Shown piece by piece: positions 48,643-57,235 of a stretch of 64,000 nt of DNA. The position numbers were made by a program, and so were the translations under genes. The notes beneath the pieces are model-generated. The model had not been told where the DNA came from. It did no database searches and saw only the letters and a program-made list of their open reading frames with translations. Every line of letters starts with the position of its first letter. Within the stretch, counting starts at the first letter, position 1. The stretch spans positions 248,001 through 312,000 of the forward strand of contig CAWBNB010000050.1 of assembly GCA_963789885.1 (NCBI GenBank), written 5' to 3'. This DNA comes from DATEDA01 sp963789885 (GTDB lineage: Bacteria > Pseudomonadota > Gammaproteobacteria > Burkholderiales > SG8-39).

Positions 48643-49686
48643 ATGAGTGTGAAGCTTGCAAGCATATTGTCGGGCGTCGCGGCCTCCGCGATCCTCGCAA
48701 CCGCCGCCCTCGCCGCGGATATCACCGGCGCCGGCGCGACTTTCCCTTACCCGATTTATGCCAAGTGGGCCGAGGCCTACAAGAAGGCCACCGGGGTCGG
48801 GCTCAACTACCAATCGATCGGCTCCGGCGGCGGCATCAAGCAGATCCGCTCGAAGACGGTCGACTTCGGCGCATCCGACATGCCGCTCAAGGCCGCGGAG
48901 CTCGAGAAGGACGGGATGATCCAGTTTCCCGCGATCATGGGCGGGGTAGTGCCGGTTGCGAACCTCGACGGCGTCGCGCCGGGCGAGCTGAAGCTGACCG
49001 GAGAGCTGCTGGCCGACATCTATCTCGGCAAGGTGAAGAAGTGGAACGACCCGGCCATCAGGGCGCTGAACCCGTCGGCCAAGCTGCCCGACACCGATAT
49101 CACGGTAGTGCATCGTGCTGACGGCTCGGGGACGACCTTCATCTTTACGAACTACCTGTCCAAGGTCAGCGCCGACTGGAAGTCCAAAGTGGGCGAGAGC
49201 ACGGCCGTATCCTGGCCGGCGGGCATCGGCGGCAAGGGGAACGAGGGTGTCGCGGCGCAGGTTCAGCGCCTCAAGGGCTCGATCGGCTACGTCGAGTACG
49301 CGTACGCGAAGCAGAACAAGATGGTCCACCTGCAGATGAGGAACAAGAACGGGAACTTTGTGCAGCCGAGCGAGAAAAGCTTCCAGGCGGCTGCTGCGGG
49401 CGCCGATTGGAAAAACGCGCCGGGCTTCTACGAGATCCTGACTGACGAGCCGGGCGCGGACAGCTGGCCGATCACTGGCGCGAGCTTCATCCTGATCCAC
49501 AAGGCGCACGCCGACCCGAAGCGGGCCATAGACGTGCTGAAGTTCTTCGAGTGGTCGTTCAAGAACGGCGATAAACTCGCGTCCGAGCTGGACTACGTGG
49601 CGATCCCGGATAGCGTCGTGTCTCTGATCGAGAGCTCGTGGAAGGCCAACCTCAAGGACCCAAGCGGCGCCCCGATCTGGAAGTGA
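48643..49686 (+). CDS. pstS: Phosphate ABC transporter substrate-binding protein PstS
   Basis: This is the periplasmic phosphate receptor of the high-affinity Pst system. The 347-residue precursor has a signal peptide (MSVKLASILSGVAASAILA, cleaved after ALA near residue 24). Phosphate-binding segments are ITGAGATFPYPIYAKW, IGSGGGIKQI, DFGASDMPL and HRADGSGTTFIFTNYL. It is the first gene of the operon behind a Pho box. Confidence 0.97.
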   Translation: MSVKLASILSGVAASAILATAALAADITGAGATFPYPIYAKWAEAYKKATGVGLNYQSIGSGGGIKQIRSKTVDFGASDMPLKAAELEKDGMIQFPAIMGGVVPVANLDGVAPGELKLTGELLADIYLGKVKKWNDPAIRALNPSAKLPDTDITVVHRADGSGTTFIFTNYLSKVSADWKSKVGESTAVSWPAGIGGKGNEGVAAQVQRLKGSIGYVEYAYAKQNKMVHLQMRNKNGNFVQPSEKSFQAAAAGADWKNAPGFYEILTDEPGADSWPITGASFILIHKAHADPKRAIDVLKFFEWSFKNGDKLASELDYVAIPDSVVSLIESSWKANLKDPSGAPIWK

Positions 49687-49842
49687 GCGGGGAAGTCGCG
49701 TTCCCCACGATGTCCTCTCCGTCATCCGTCGAATCGCTCCGACTGCCGCAGCAGGAGTCTGAGACGGCGGCGCGCGAGCCCGCCAAAGGGCGGGTCGGGA
49801 GCCGCACTGACCGGGTGGTCGGCCGGTCAGATCGGCGCACGG

Positions 49843-50769
49843 TTGCGCCGGCAGGACGTCGCGTTTCGGTTTGTCACTCAGAGCTTCGCGTTCGGCGTTC
49901 TGCTGTTGCTGGCCGGCATCATCGTCTCGCTGGTCGTCGGCAGCTGGCCCTCCATCACGCGCTTCGGCGCAGGGTTCTTCTTCAGCAGCGCCTGGAACCC
50001 CGTCACCGAGGAGTTCGGGGCGCTCGTCCCGATCATCGGCACGCTCGCCACATCGCTAATTGCGCTCGCGATCGGCGTGCCGGTCAGCTTCGGGATCGCG
50101 TTGTTCCTGACCGAGCTCTCGCCGCCCTGGCTGCGGCGCCCGATCGGTGTGGCGATTGAGCTCCTCGCGGCGATCCCGAGCATCATCTACGGCATGTGGG
50201 GACTGTTCGTCTTCGCTCCACTCCTCGCCGATCACGTGCAGCCGGTGCTGATCAAGGTGCTCGGCCCGATCCCGCTAATCGGCGCGCTGTTCCAGGGTCC
50301 CCCCATGGGGATCGGCGTCCTTACCGCCGGCATCATCCTCGCCATCATGGTGATTCCCTTCATCTCGGCAGTGATGCGCGACGTATTCGACGTCGTCCCC
50401 GCGGTGCTGAAGGAATCGGCGTACGCGGTCGGCTCCACGACGTGGGAAGTGGTGTGGAACATCGTGCTGCCGTACACGAAGGTCGGCGTGATCGGCGGGA
50501 TCATGCTCGGGCTCGGGCGGGCGCTCGGAGAGACGATGGCGGTCACCTTCGTGATCGGCAATGCGCACCACCTCAGCATGTCGCTGCTCGCGCCCGGGAA
50601 CAGCATCGCCTCGGCGCTCGCTAACGAGTTCACCGAGGCGGTAGGAGACCTCTACTTCTCGGCACTGATCCAGCTCGGGCTGATCCTGTTCGTGATCACC
50701 TTCATCGTCCTCTCGCTGTCCAAGCTGCTGCTCATGCGGCTGGCGCGGCAAGAGGGGCGGCAGACCTGA
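49843..50769 (+). CDS. pstC: Phosphate ABC transporter permease PstC (N-terminus uncertain)
   Basis: PstC is one of the two inner-membrane permeases of the Pst importer. The open frame from TTG 49843 gives 308 residues with six hydrophobic helices and the ABC-coupling (EAA) loop around LKESAYAVGSTTWEVVWNIVLPYTKVGVIGG. The true start may be ATG 49710. That frame (MSSPSSVESLRLPQQES) joins AALTGWSAGQIGARLRRQDV if one base is removed from the G-rich run at about 49788-49799. This would make a protein of about 352 residues with a cytoplasmic N-terminal tail. Confidence 0.9.
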   Translation: MRRQDVAFRFVTQSFAFGVLLLLAGIIVSLVVGSWPSITRFGAGFFFSSAWNPVTEEFGALVPIIGTLATSLIALAIGVPVSFGIALFLTELSPPWLRRPIGVAIELLAAIPSIIYGMWGLFVFAPLLADHVQPVLIKVLGPIPLIGALFQGPPMGIGVLTAGIILAIMVIPFISAVMRDVFDVVPAVLKESAYAVGSTTWEVVWNIVLPYTKVGVIGGIMLGLGRALGETMAVTFVIGNAHHLSMSLLAPGNSIASALANEFTEAVGDLYFSALIQLGLILFVITFIVLSLSKLLLMRLARQEGRQT

Positions 50770-50790
50770 CCGCAGCCGAGGGCCAGCCCG

Positions 50791-51632
50791 ATGAATCTCT
50801 ATTCCCGGCGCCTGCTCGTCAACCGGTTCAACCTGTTGATGTCGCTGCTCGCGACGGCGTTCGGGCTGTTCTGGCTGGCGTGGATCCTGTTCACGCTGTT
50901 CGAGGCGGGATTGGAGGCGCTCCGGCCGGTGGTCTTCACGCAGATGACGCCGCCGCCGGGGAGCGCCGGGGGGTTGCTCAACGCCATCATGGGCTCGCTC
51001 ATCATGGCCGGGGGCGCCACGCTGCTCGGCACACCGATCGGCATCCTGGCCGGGATCTATCTCGGCGAGTTCGGCCGGCGCGGCTGGCTCGCACCGGCGA
51101 CCCGGTTCATCAACGACGTCCTGCTCAGCGCGCCGTCGATCGTGATCGGGCTGTTCGTGTACACGGCCTACGTCGTCCACATCGGGCATTTCTCCGCGCT
51201 CGCCGGCATCTTCGCGCTGGCGCTGATCGTGATTCCGGTCGTCATCCGGACGACCGAGAACATGCTGCGGCTGGTGCCCGACAGCTTGCGCGAGGCGGCG
51301 GCGGCGCTCGGCGCACCGCAATGGAAGGTGATCATGTTGGTCACCCTGCGGGCGGCACGCGCCGGGGTGGTGACCGGCATCCTGCTCGCGGTCGCCCGCA
51401 TCTCCGGCGAGACGGCGCCGCTGCTCTTCACCGCGCTGAACAACCAGTTCTGGAGCATGGACTGAACGCGCCGATGTCGAATCTGCCGGTGGTGATCTTC
51501 CAGTTCGCGATGAGCCCCTACGCTGACTGGCAGAAGCTTGCCTGGGCGGGCGCGCTGCTCATCACGCTCAGCGTACTGGCGCTCAACATCATCGCCCGGG
51601 TGGTGTTCCGCAACCGCACCGCGTCCTACTGA
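50791..51632 (+). CDS. pstA: Phosphate ABC transporter permease PstA, frameshifted near the C-terminus
   Basis: This is the second Pst permease. The first 224 codons end prematurely at TGA 51463-51465, just after FTALNNQFWSMD. The expected last segment, LNAPMSNLPVVIFQFAMSPY through to FRNRTASY, reads in another frame to 51632. One missing base near 51460 (GAxCTGAAC) explains the break. The coupling loop is SLREAAAALGAPQWKVIMLVTL. The corrected length is about 280 residues, normal for PstA. Confidence 0.9.
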
Positions 51633-51662
51633 TCCTTACCCCGGACCCCTCGCCCCGCAAAC

Positions 51663-52454
51663 ATGAACGCGCCCGTCACGGTCGATGCGCTGTCCAAGGA
51701 GCAGGTCAAGATCGAGGTGCGCAACCTCGATTTCTTCTACGGCAAGTTTCACGCGCTGAAGAGCGTCAGCCTGACGATTCCGGAGCGCAAGGTCACCGCG
51801 TTCATCGGCCCGTCAGGATGCGGGAAGTCGACGCTGCTGCGGACCTTCAACCGCATGTACGCCCTCTATCCGAGCTTCGAGGCCAAGGGCGAGATCATCG
51901 TGGACGGCGAGGACATCCTCTCGCCCAGGCAGGACCTGAACCGCCTGCGGGCGAAGATCGGGATGGTGTTCCAGAAGCCGACGCCGTTTCCGATGTCGAT
52001 CCACGACAACATTGCCTTCGGCGTCCGCCTCTACGAGAACCTCCCGCACCGCGACATGGAAGAGCGCGTCGAGTGGGCGCTGCGGAAGGCGGCGCTATGG
52101 GACGAGGTGAAGGACAAGCTCGGGCAGAGCGGCATGAGCCTCTCCGGCGGGCAGCAGCAGCGGCTCTGCATCGCGCGCGGAATCGCGGTGCGCCCCGAGG
52201 TCCTGCTGCTGGACGAGCCGTGCTCGGCGCTCGATCCGATCTCGACGGCGCGGATCGAGGAGCTGATCACCGAGCTGAAGAACGAGTACACGATCGTCAT
52301 CGTCACCCACAACATGCAGCAGGCGGCGCGCGTGTCCGACTACACGGCCTACATGTACCTCGGCGAGCTGATCGAGTTCGACGTCACCGACACGATCTTC
52401 ATCAAGCCGAAGAAAAAGCAGACCGAGGACTACATCACCGGCCGGTTCGGCTAG
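51663..52454 (+). CDS. pstB: Phosphate ABC transporter ATPase PstB
   Basis: This ATPase powers phosphate import. The 263-residue protein has Walker A GPSGCGKST, the PstB-specific Q-loop GMVFQKPTPFPMSIHDNI, the signature LSGGQQQRLCIARGIA, Walker B VLLLDEPCSALDPIST and the His-loop VTHNMQQA. No phoU follows; it lies with ppx in the 33-kb region. Confidence 0.97.
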   Translation: MNAPVTVDALSKEQVKIEVRNLDFFYGKFHALKSVSLTIPERKVTAFIGPSGCGKSTLLRTFNRMYALYPSFEAKGEIIVDGEDILSPRQDLNRLRAKIGMVFQKPTPFPMSIHDNIAFGVRLYENLPHRDMEERVEWALRKAALWDEVKDKLGQSGMSLSGGQQQRLCIARGIAVRPEVLLLDEPCSALDPISTARIEELITELKNEYTIVIVTHNMQQAARVSDYTAYMYLGELIEFDVTDTIFIKPKKKQTEDYITGRFG

Positions 52455-52546
52455 GCCGCGCCAGCCGAGCCCCTTCCCGAAGGTGCCTTGGCCGCCGGTT
52501 CGGCGGATGCTTGCCCACGTCTCCTGCATTAGTCGGGCGGGAGGGG

Positions 52547-52582
52547 TTGACATTGGCCTGTATTTCAATATTATTAGAAATA
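52547..52582 (+). promoter_or_regulatory. Promoter and ArsR operator of the arsenic operon
   Basis: TTGACA (52547-52552), 16 bases, TATTAT (52569-52574) forms a near-consensus promoter. An AT-rich inverted repeat with arms TATTTC (52561-52566) and GAAATA (52577-52582) covers the -10 and reaches the arsR ATG, as expected for an ArsR-family operator. The start site would fall on or beside the ATG, so the mRNA may be leaderless. Confidence 0.7.
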
Positions 52583-52923
52583 TGCAAACAAGTGAAGCGA
52601 TCAAGGCGCTCGGCGCGCTCGCCCAGGAGACGCGTCTGGGGATCTTCAGGATGCTCGTGCAGGCGGGCCCCGAGGGCTTGCCGGCCGGAGAGGTCGCCGG
52701 GCGGCTAGGTCTCGCCGCGCCCGCGGCATCGTTTCACCTCGCGCAGCTCTCCCATGCCGGGCTCGCACGTTCGCGCTCGCAGGGGCGCTTTGTCATCTAC
52801 TCCGCCGATTTCGAGCGGATGACCGGCCTGGTCGCATTCCTCACCGAGAACTGCTGCGGCGGGGAACCCTGCGGTCCCGTGTCGGTCACTTGCCCACCCA
52901 TCAAAAAGGGAACGAAACGATGA
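52582..52923 (+). CDS. arsR: ArsR-family arsenic-responsive repressor
   Basis: This is a 113-residue winged-helix repressor. The helix-turn-helix region is LPAGEVAGRLGLAAPAASFHLAQLSHAGL, with the wing following in GRFVIYSADF. The C-terminal cysteines NCCGGEPCG resemble the As(III)-binding triad placed at the C-terminus in Acidithiobacillus-type ArsR, rather than the CVC site of E. coli. It overlaps the next gene by 4 bases. There is no Shine-Dalgarno, consistent with leaderless translation. Confidence 0.9.
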   Translation: MQTSEAIKALGALAQETRLGIFRMLVQAGPEGLPAGEVAGRLGLAAPAASFHLAQLSHAGLARSRSQGRFVIYSADFERMTGLVAFLTENCCGGEPCGPVSVTCPPIKKGTKR

Positions 52924-53393
52924 AACGCTTTCACGTGCACGTTGCCGTCGACGACCTCGCGGCCAATATCCGCTTCTACTCGACGGTGTTCGGTTCGAAG
53001 CCGACCGTCGTGAAGGACGACTACGCGAAGTGGATGCTCGACGATCCGCGCGTCAACTTCGCGATCTCGAGCCGCGGCGCGCCGCCCGGGCTCGATCATC
53101 TCGGGCTGCAGGTCGATTCGGACGAGGAGCTGGGCGCACTCCGCGCGCAGGTCGCGAAGGCCGAGATCTCCGCGTTCGAGCAGTCGCAGGCCGCGTGCTG
53201 CTACGCGAAGTCCGACAAGTACTGGGTCAACGATCCGCAGGGCATCGCCTGGGAGACCTTCCACACGCTCGACCAGATTCCCGTTTTCGGGGCCGACACC
53301 AAGACCGCGGAGAAAGCCGATTCCACGTGCTGCGCACCCGCCGCGCAAGCCGTGCGCTTTGTCGAGCGCGCGAAGTCGGGCACCTGCTGCTGA
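52920..53393 (+). CDS. arsI: ArsI/CadI-family C-As lyase
   Basis: ArsI is an Fe(II)-dependent vicinal-oxygen-chelate (glyoxalase-fold) dioxygenase that demethylates trivalent methylarsenicals and cleaves organoarsenicals. The 157-residue protein starts MKRFHVHVAVDDL. Metal ligands are likely H5 (or H7), H60 in LDHLGL and E112 in AWETF. The arsenic-binding vicinal cysteine pair is C93-C94 in QAACCYAKSDKYWV. Further cysteines near the end (STCCAPA and GTCC) are common in ArsI. It is part of the arsR operon. Confidence 0.88.
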   Translation: MKRFHVHVAVDDLAANIRFYSTVFGSKPTVVKDDYAKWMLDDPRVNFAISSRGAPPGLDHLGLQVDSDEELGALRAQVAKAEISAFEQSQAACCYAKSDKYWVNDPQGIAWETFHTLDQIPVFGADTKTAEKADSTCCAPAAQAVRFVERAKSGTCC

Positions 53394-53400
53394 GGTGTCC

Positions 53401-53910
53401 ATGAGGGATCGCAAGCTGAACGTCCTGTTCCTGTGCACCGGCAACTCGGCGCGGAGCGTCGTCGCCGAGGTGCTGCTGAACAGCATCGCGCCGAAGCGCT
53501 TCCAGGCCTACAGCGCCGGCAGTCATCCCAAGGGCGCCGTGAACCCGTTCGCACTCGAGCTGCTCGAAAAGAATCGACTGTCCACGGCGGGGCTGCGCTC
53601 GAAGAACTGGGACGAATTTGCCGCGCCCGGCGCGCCGGAGATGGACTTCGTGTTCACGGTCTGCGACCAGGCGGCCGGCGAGGTCTGCCCGATGTGGCCT
53701 GGCCAACCCGTTACGGCGCACTGGGGCGTCGAGGATCCCGCGGCAGTGGCGGGCACCGACGAGCAGAAGCGCAAGGCGTTCGTCCGGACGTTCGCCCAGC
53801 TCCAACACCGCCTATCCATCTTCGCGAGCCTGCCGCTCGACAAGCTCGACCGGCTGGGCCTGCAGAGGCGGCTCGACGAGATCGGGAAGCTGCGCGAGAA
53901 GGGCGAGTAG
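53401..53910 (+). CDS. arsC: Arsenate reductase ArsC (low-molecular-weight phosphatase fold)
   Basis: ArsC reduces arsenate to arsenite. The 169-residue protein has the LMW-PTP loop FLCTGNSARS (CX5R) and a second cysteine pair in VCDQAAGEVCPMWPG, the relay found in thioredoxin-coupled enzymes. The conserved HWGVEDPAA follows. A C-terminal extension of about 30 residues is typical for this proteobacterial subgroup. It starts 7 bases after arsI and ends next to acr3. Confidence 0.92.
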   Translation: MRDRKLNVLFLCTGNSARSVVAEVLLNSIAPKRFQAYSAGSHPKGAVNPFALELLEKNRLSTAGLRSKNWDEFAAPGAPEMDFVFTVCDQAAGEVCPMWPGQPVTAHWGVEDPAAVAGTDEQKRKAFVRTFAQLQHRLSIFASLPLDKLDRLGLQRRLDEIGKLREKGE

Positions 53911-54981
53911 GTGGAGGCGACTGCCGCCCTGCCCGGCGGGCGGCCGGCCATCGGGGTCTTCGAGCGCTGGCTGACGCTGTGGGTGGCGCTTTGCATCGTC
54001 GCCGGCATCGCGCTGGGCCAGCTTGCGCCGGCCCCGTTCCAGGCGCTCGGCCGCATGGAGATCGCGCGGGTCAACGTGCCCGTCGGTCTCCTCATCTGGG
54101 TGATGATCATCCCGATGCTGCTGCGGATCGATTTCGCAGCAATCGGGCAGGTCCGGAGTCACGTGCGCGGAATCGGCGTGACGCTGTTCGTGAACTGGGC
54201 GGTGAAACCGTTCTCGATGGCGCTGCTCGGCTGGATCTTCATCCGCCACGTCTTTGCGCCGTACCTGCCGGCCGACCAGATCGACAGCTACATCGCCGGC
54301 CTGATTCTGCTCGCGGCCGCGCCGTGTACGGCGATGGTGTTCGTCTGGAGCCAGCTGACCAAAGGAGAGCCGTACTTCACGCTCTCGCAGGTCGCGGTGA
54401 ACGATCTGATCATGATCTTCGCGTTCGCGCCGATCGTCGGGCTCTTGCTCGGCATCTCGGCGATTACGGTGCCATGGGACACGCTCTTCGTGTCGGTGGT
54501 GCTCTACATCGTGATTCCGGTGATGCTGGCGCAGCTGTGGCGCAAGGCGCTGCTGGCCGGCGGGGAGGCGAGACTGCAGGCGACCCTGAAGCGTATGCAG
54601 CCGTTCTCGGTGGTGGCGCTGCTCGTGACACTGGTGCTGCTCTTCGCGTTCCAGGGCGAGCAGATCCTGAAGCAGCCGCTCGTGATCGCGATCCTCGCGG
54701 TGCCGATCCTGATCCAGGTCTACTTCAACTCGGCACTCGCGTACCTGCTCAACCGCCGCTTCGGCGTCGCCCACTGCGTTGCCGGCCCCTCGGCTCTGAT
54801 CGGCGCCAGCAACTTCTTCGAACTCGCAGTTGCGGCAGCGATCAGCCTCTTCGGATTCGACTCCGGGGCGGCGCTCGCCACCGTGGTCGGGGTGTTGATC
54901 GAGGTGCCGGTAATGCTCTCGGTCGTGACGATCGTGAACCGAACCAAGCCCTGGTATGAAGGTGCACGAGCGCCAGCCTGA
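53911..54981 (+). CDS. acr3: Arsenite efflux transporter Acr3
   Basis: Acr3 exports arsenite using the proton motive force. It has 356 residues, about ten membrane helices and a GTG start right after the arsC stop. The conserved cysteine is in LLAAAPCTAMVFVWSQLTKG, and a second conserved segment is LIGASNFFELAVAAAISLFG. FERWLTLWVALCIVAGIALG is the typical first helix. It is the last gene of arsR-arsI-arsC-acr3. Confidence 0.95.
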   Translation: MEATAALPGGRPAIGVFERWLTLWVALCIVAGIALGQLAPAPFQALGRMEIARVNVPVGLLIWVMIIPMLLRIDFAAIGQVRSHVRGIGVTLFVNWAVKPFSMALLGWIFIRHVFAPYLPADQIDSYIAGLILLAAAPCTAMVFVWSQLTKGEPYFTLSQVAVNDLIMIFAFAPIVGLLLGISAITVPWDTLFVSVVLYIVIPVMLAQLWRKALLAGGEARLQATLKRMQPFSVVALLVTLVLLFAFQGEQILKQPLVIAILAVPILIQVYFNSALAYLLNRRFGVAHCVAGPSALIGASNFFELAVAAAISLFGFDSGAALATVVGVLIEVPVMLSVVTIVNRTKPWYEGARAPA

Positions 54982-55045
54982 GTAGCGCCTGCGCGCCCGC
55001 GGCAAGTCCAAAGGCAGGCTGGGAACTTCGTCGGCGGCGGTTCGG

Positions 55046-55843
55046 CTAGGCCGCCCGGCAGCTCAGGCCCCCGTCGACCGGCAGGCACACGCCGGTGACG
55101 TAGGCGGCCTCGTCCGAGGCAAGGAAGAGCGCCGCGTTCGCGACGTCCCAGGCCGTTCCCATCCGCCCCATCGGGCACGCCGCGTCGCGCTGCGCGACCA
55201 TCTCCGCATCGCTCTTGTACTGCCCGGTGATCTGCCTGTAGATGAGCGGCGTGTTCATCATCCCCGGCATGATCGCATTGGCGCGAATCCCGTCCTTCGC
55301 GTATTGCAGCGCGATGCCGACAGTGAACTGGTTCAGGGCCGATTTCCCGGCGTAGTACGAGATGTAGGGATAGCCGGTGTACCGCACCGCGGCGATCGAC
55401 GAGACGTTCACGATCGCGCCCCGGCGCTGCCGCAGCATCACCGGCAGCACGTGCTTGCAGGTCAGGAAGGCGCTCGTCACGTTGATGTCGAGCCCGCGCT
55501 GCCAGGCCTCTTCCGACAGCTCGACCGGCCCGCCCATGTCGGTCACGCCGACGACGTTCTGCAGCACGTCGATCCGGCCGTGGTCCGCGACCACCCGGTC
55601 CACCACCGCCTTGACCGAGGCGCCGTCGGTCACGTCGGCCACCGCGGCCGAGGCGCGGCCTCCCTCGCCGGCGATGATCGCGCGAGTCTCCTCGGCGGCG
55701 TCACGGTTGAGATCGACCGCGATCACGACCGCGCCTTCGCGGGCGAAGGTGACCGCGGTCGCCTTGCCGTTGCCCCAGCCGGGCCCCGAAGAGCCGGCGC
55801 CGAAGACGACCGCGATCCGGTCCTGGAGACGTCCCATCGTCAT
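55046..55843 (-). CDS. Short-chain dehydrogenase/reductase
   Basis: This 265-residue classical SDR has the NAD(P)-binding VVFGAGSSGPGWGNGKATAV (TGxxxGxG variant), the acidic VIAVDLNRD that suggests NAD preference, the NVVG loop and the catalytic S-Y-K in NVSSIAA and YISYYAGKSAL. Its ATG at 55843 overlaps the dctM stop by 4 bases, so it is the last gene of the TRAP operon. It probably oxidises the imported compound, which is unknown. Confidence 0.88.
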   Translation of the reverse strand: MTMGRLQDRIAVVFGAGSSGPGWGNGKATAVTFAREGAVVIAVDLNRDAAEETRAIIAGEGGRASAAVADVTDGASVKAVVDRVVADHGRIDVLQNVVGVTDMGGPVELSEEAWQRGLDINVTSAFLTCKHVLPVMLRQRRGAIVNVSSIAAVRYTGYPYISYYAGKSALNQFTVGIALQYAKDGIRANAIMPGMMNTPLIYRQITGQYKSDAEMVAQRDAACPMGRMGTAWDVANAALFLASDEAAYVTGVCLPVDGGLSCRAA

Positions 55844-57129
55844 CCCTTTCCCATGAGCAGATTCGGCAGCCACAGCGAGATCGCCGGCACGAACGTCACC
55901 AGCGCGAGCACCACCAGCGCCGCGATGAAGAACGGAATCACCTCACGCGTGACCTCGCGCGCCGGCACGCGGGCGATCAGCGAGCCGATCGCAAGACTGA
56001 TCGCGACCGGCGGCGTGATCAGCCCGAGCACCAGGTTGAGCGCGATCACCATCGAGAAGTGGATCGGGTCGATGCCGAGTTTCGCGGCGATCGGGTACAG
56101 CACGGGGGCGAGCATCACCAGCGCCGGTCCGTTCTCGAGGAACGTGCCGACCAGGATCAGGAACACGTTCACCAGGAACAGGAACACGAGCGGGTTCGCG
56201 GTCGCCGCGAGCATCCAGTCGGCGACCTGCTGCGGCACGTTCTGGTAGGCGAGCAGCCACGACATCGCCTGCGCGCCGCCGATCACGAGCATGATGACCG
56301 CGGTCGTGCGCGCAGTCCTGACGAGCGCCTGCATGATGAGCGCCGGCGTCAGCTCGCGGTAGGCGAGCGTGCCGACCGCGAGCGCGTAGAGGACGGCCAC
56401 GGCCGAGCACTCGGTGACGTTAAAGACGCCGGTGCGGATGCCGACGATGATCAGCACCGGCATCAGCAGCGCCCAGAATGCGGTGCGGAACGTCCGCCAG
56501 ACCTCGGTGCCGGAGGACTTACCGTGCACCGGGTACGCGCGCACGCGGCTGATCCAGTACGCCATGCCGAGCATCGCCGCGGCATAGAGAAAGCCCGGGA
56601 AGACGCCGGCGAGGAACAGCCGCGTGACCGAGAGGTTGGTTAGGACGCCGATGATCACGAACGTGATCGACGGCGGAATGATCGGGCCGACGATGTTCGC
56701 GGCGCCGGTCAGCGCGGCGGCGAAACCCGGCGAGTAGCCTTCCTTTACCATGGCCGGGATCAGGACCCGGCCGAGCGCGCTGGTGTCGGCCACCGCCGAC
56801 CCGGAGATCCCCGACATGAACGTCGCCGACGCGACGTTGCTCATCGCGAGGCCGCCGCGAAACCGCCCGAGAATCGCGTTCGTGAACGCGAGCAGGCGAT
56901 CGGTCATCCCGCCGGCGGTCATCAGGTCGCCGGCGAGGAGGAAGAACGGGATCGCGAGGAGCAGCAGGCTGTCGACGCCCGAGATCACCTGCTGCGGCAG
57001 GATCATCGGGTTGATCCCGCCGATCCACAGGATCGCGATCACCGTGGCGGCGATCAGGCTGAACGCCACCGGCACCGCGAGCAGCATCAGCACGGCGACC
57101 GCGACGAGCAGGATCTCGGCGAGCGCCAT
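55840..57129 (-). CDS. dctM: TRAP transporter large permease (DctM)
   Basis: This is the 429-residue large membrane subunit of a tripartite ATP-independent periplasmic transporter, with about 12 helices. Recognisable are PFFLLAGDLMTAGGMTDRLL, the conserved SGSAVADTSALGRVLIPAM, TGAANIVGPIIPPS and NLVLGLITPPVAISL. It lies downstream of dctQ across a 106-base structured spacer and overlaps the SDR gene. Confidence 0.94.
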   Translation of the reverse strand: MALAEILLVAVAVLMLLAVPVAFSLIAATVIAILWIGGINPMILPQQVISGVDSLLLLAIPFFLLAGDLMTAGGMTDRLLAFTNAILGRFRGGLAMSNVASATFMSGISGSAVADTSALGRVLIPAMVKEGYSPGFAAALTGAANIVGPIIPPSITFVIIGVLTNLSVTRLFLAGVFPGFLYAAAMLGMAYWISRVRAYPVHGKSSGTEVWRTFRTAFWALLMPVLIIVGIRTGVFNVTECSAVAVLYALAVGTLAYRELTPALIMQALVRTARTTAVIMLVIGGAQAMSWLLAYQNVPQQVADWMLAATANPLVFLFLVNVFLILVGTFLENGPALVMLAPVLYPIAAKLGIDPIHFSMVIALNLVLGLITPPVAISLAIGSLIARVPAREVTREVIPFFIAALVVLALVTFVPAISLWLPNLLMGKG

Positions 57130-57146
57130 GGGCTAGACGACTACGA

Positions 57147-57200
57147 CACGAGGGGGCATGGTCGCTTCGCGACGCCCCCTCGTGCTCCCCGAAATCGGGG
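57147..57200 (-). repeat. Large hairpin pair in the dctQ-dctM spacer
   Basis: CACGAGGGGGC (57147-57157) pairs with GCCCCCTCGTG (57174-57184). Inside is a perfect GTCGC/GCGAC stem with a TTC loop, leaving one 3-base bulge. Beside it CCCCGA (57187-57192) pairs with TCGGGG (57195-57200). The structured RNA may block decay or adjust dctM expression; a dispersed repeat is also possible. Confidence 0.65.
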
Positions 57201-57235
57201 AATGCGATGCCTGCGGCACCGGTTCCCGTCCGGTC

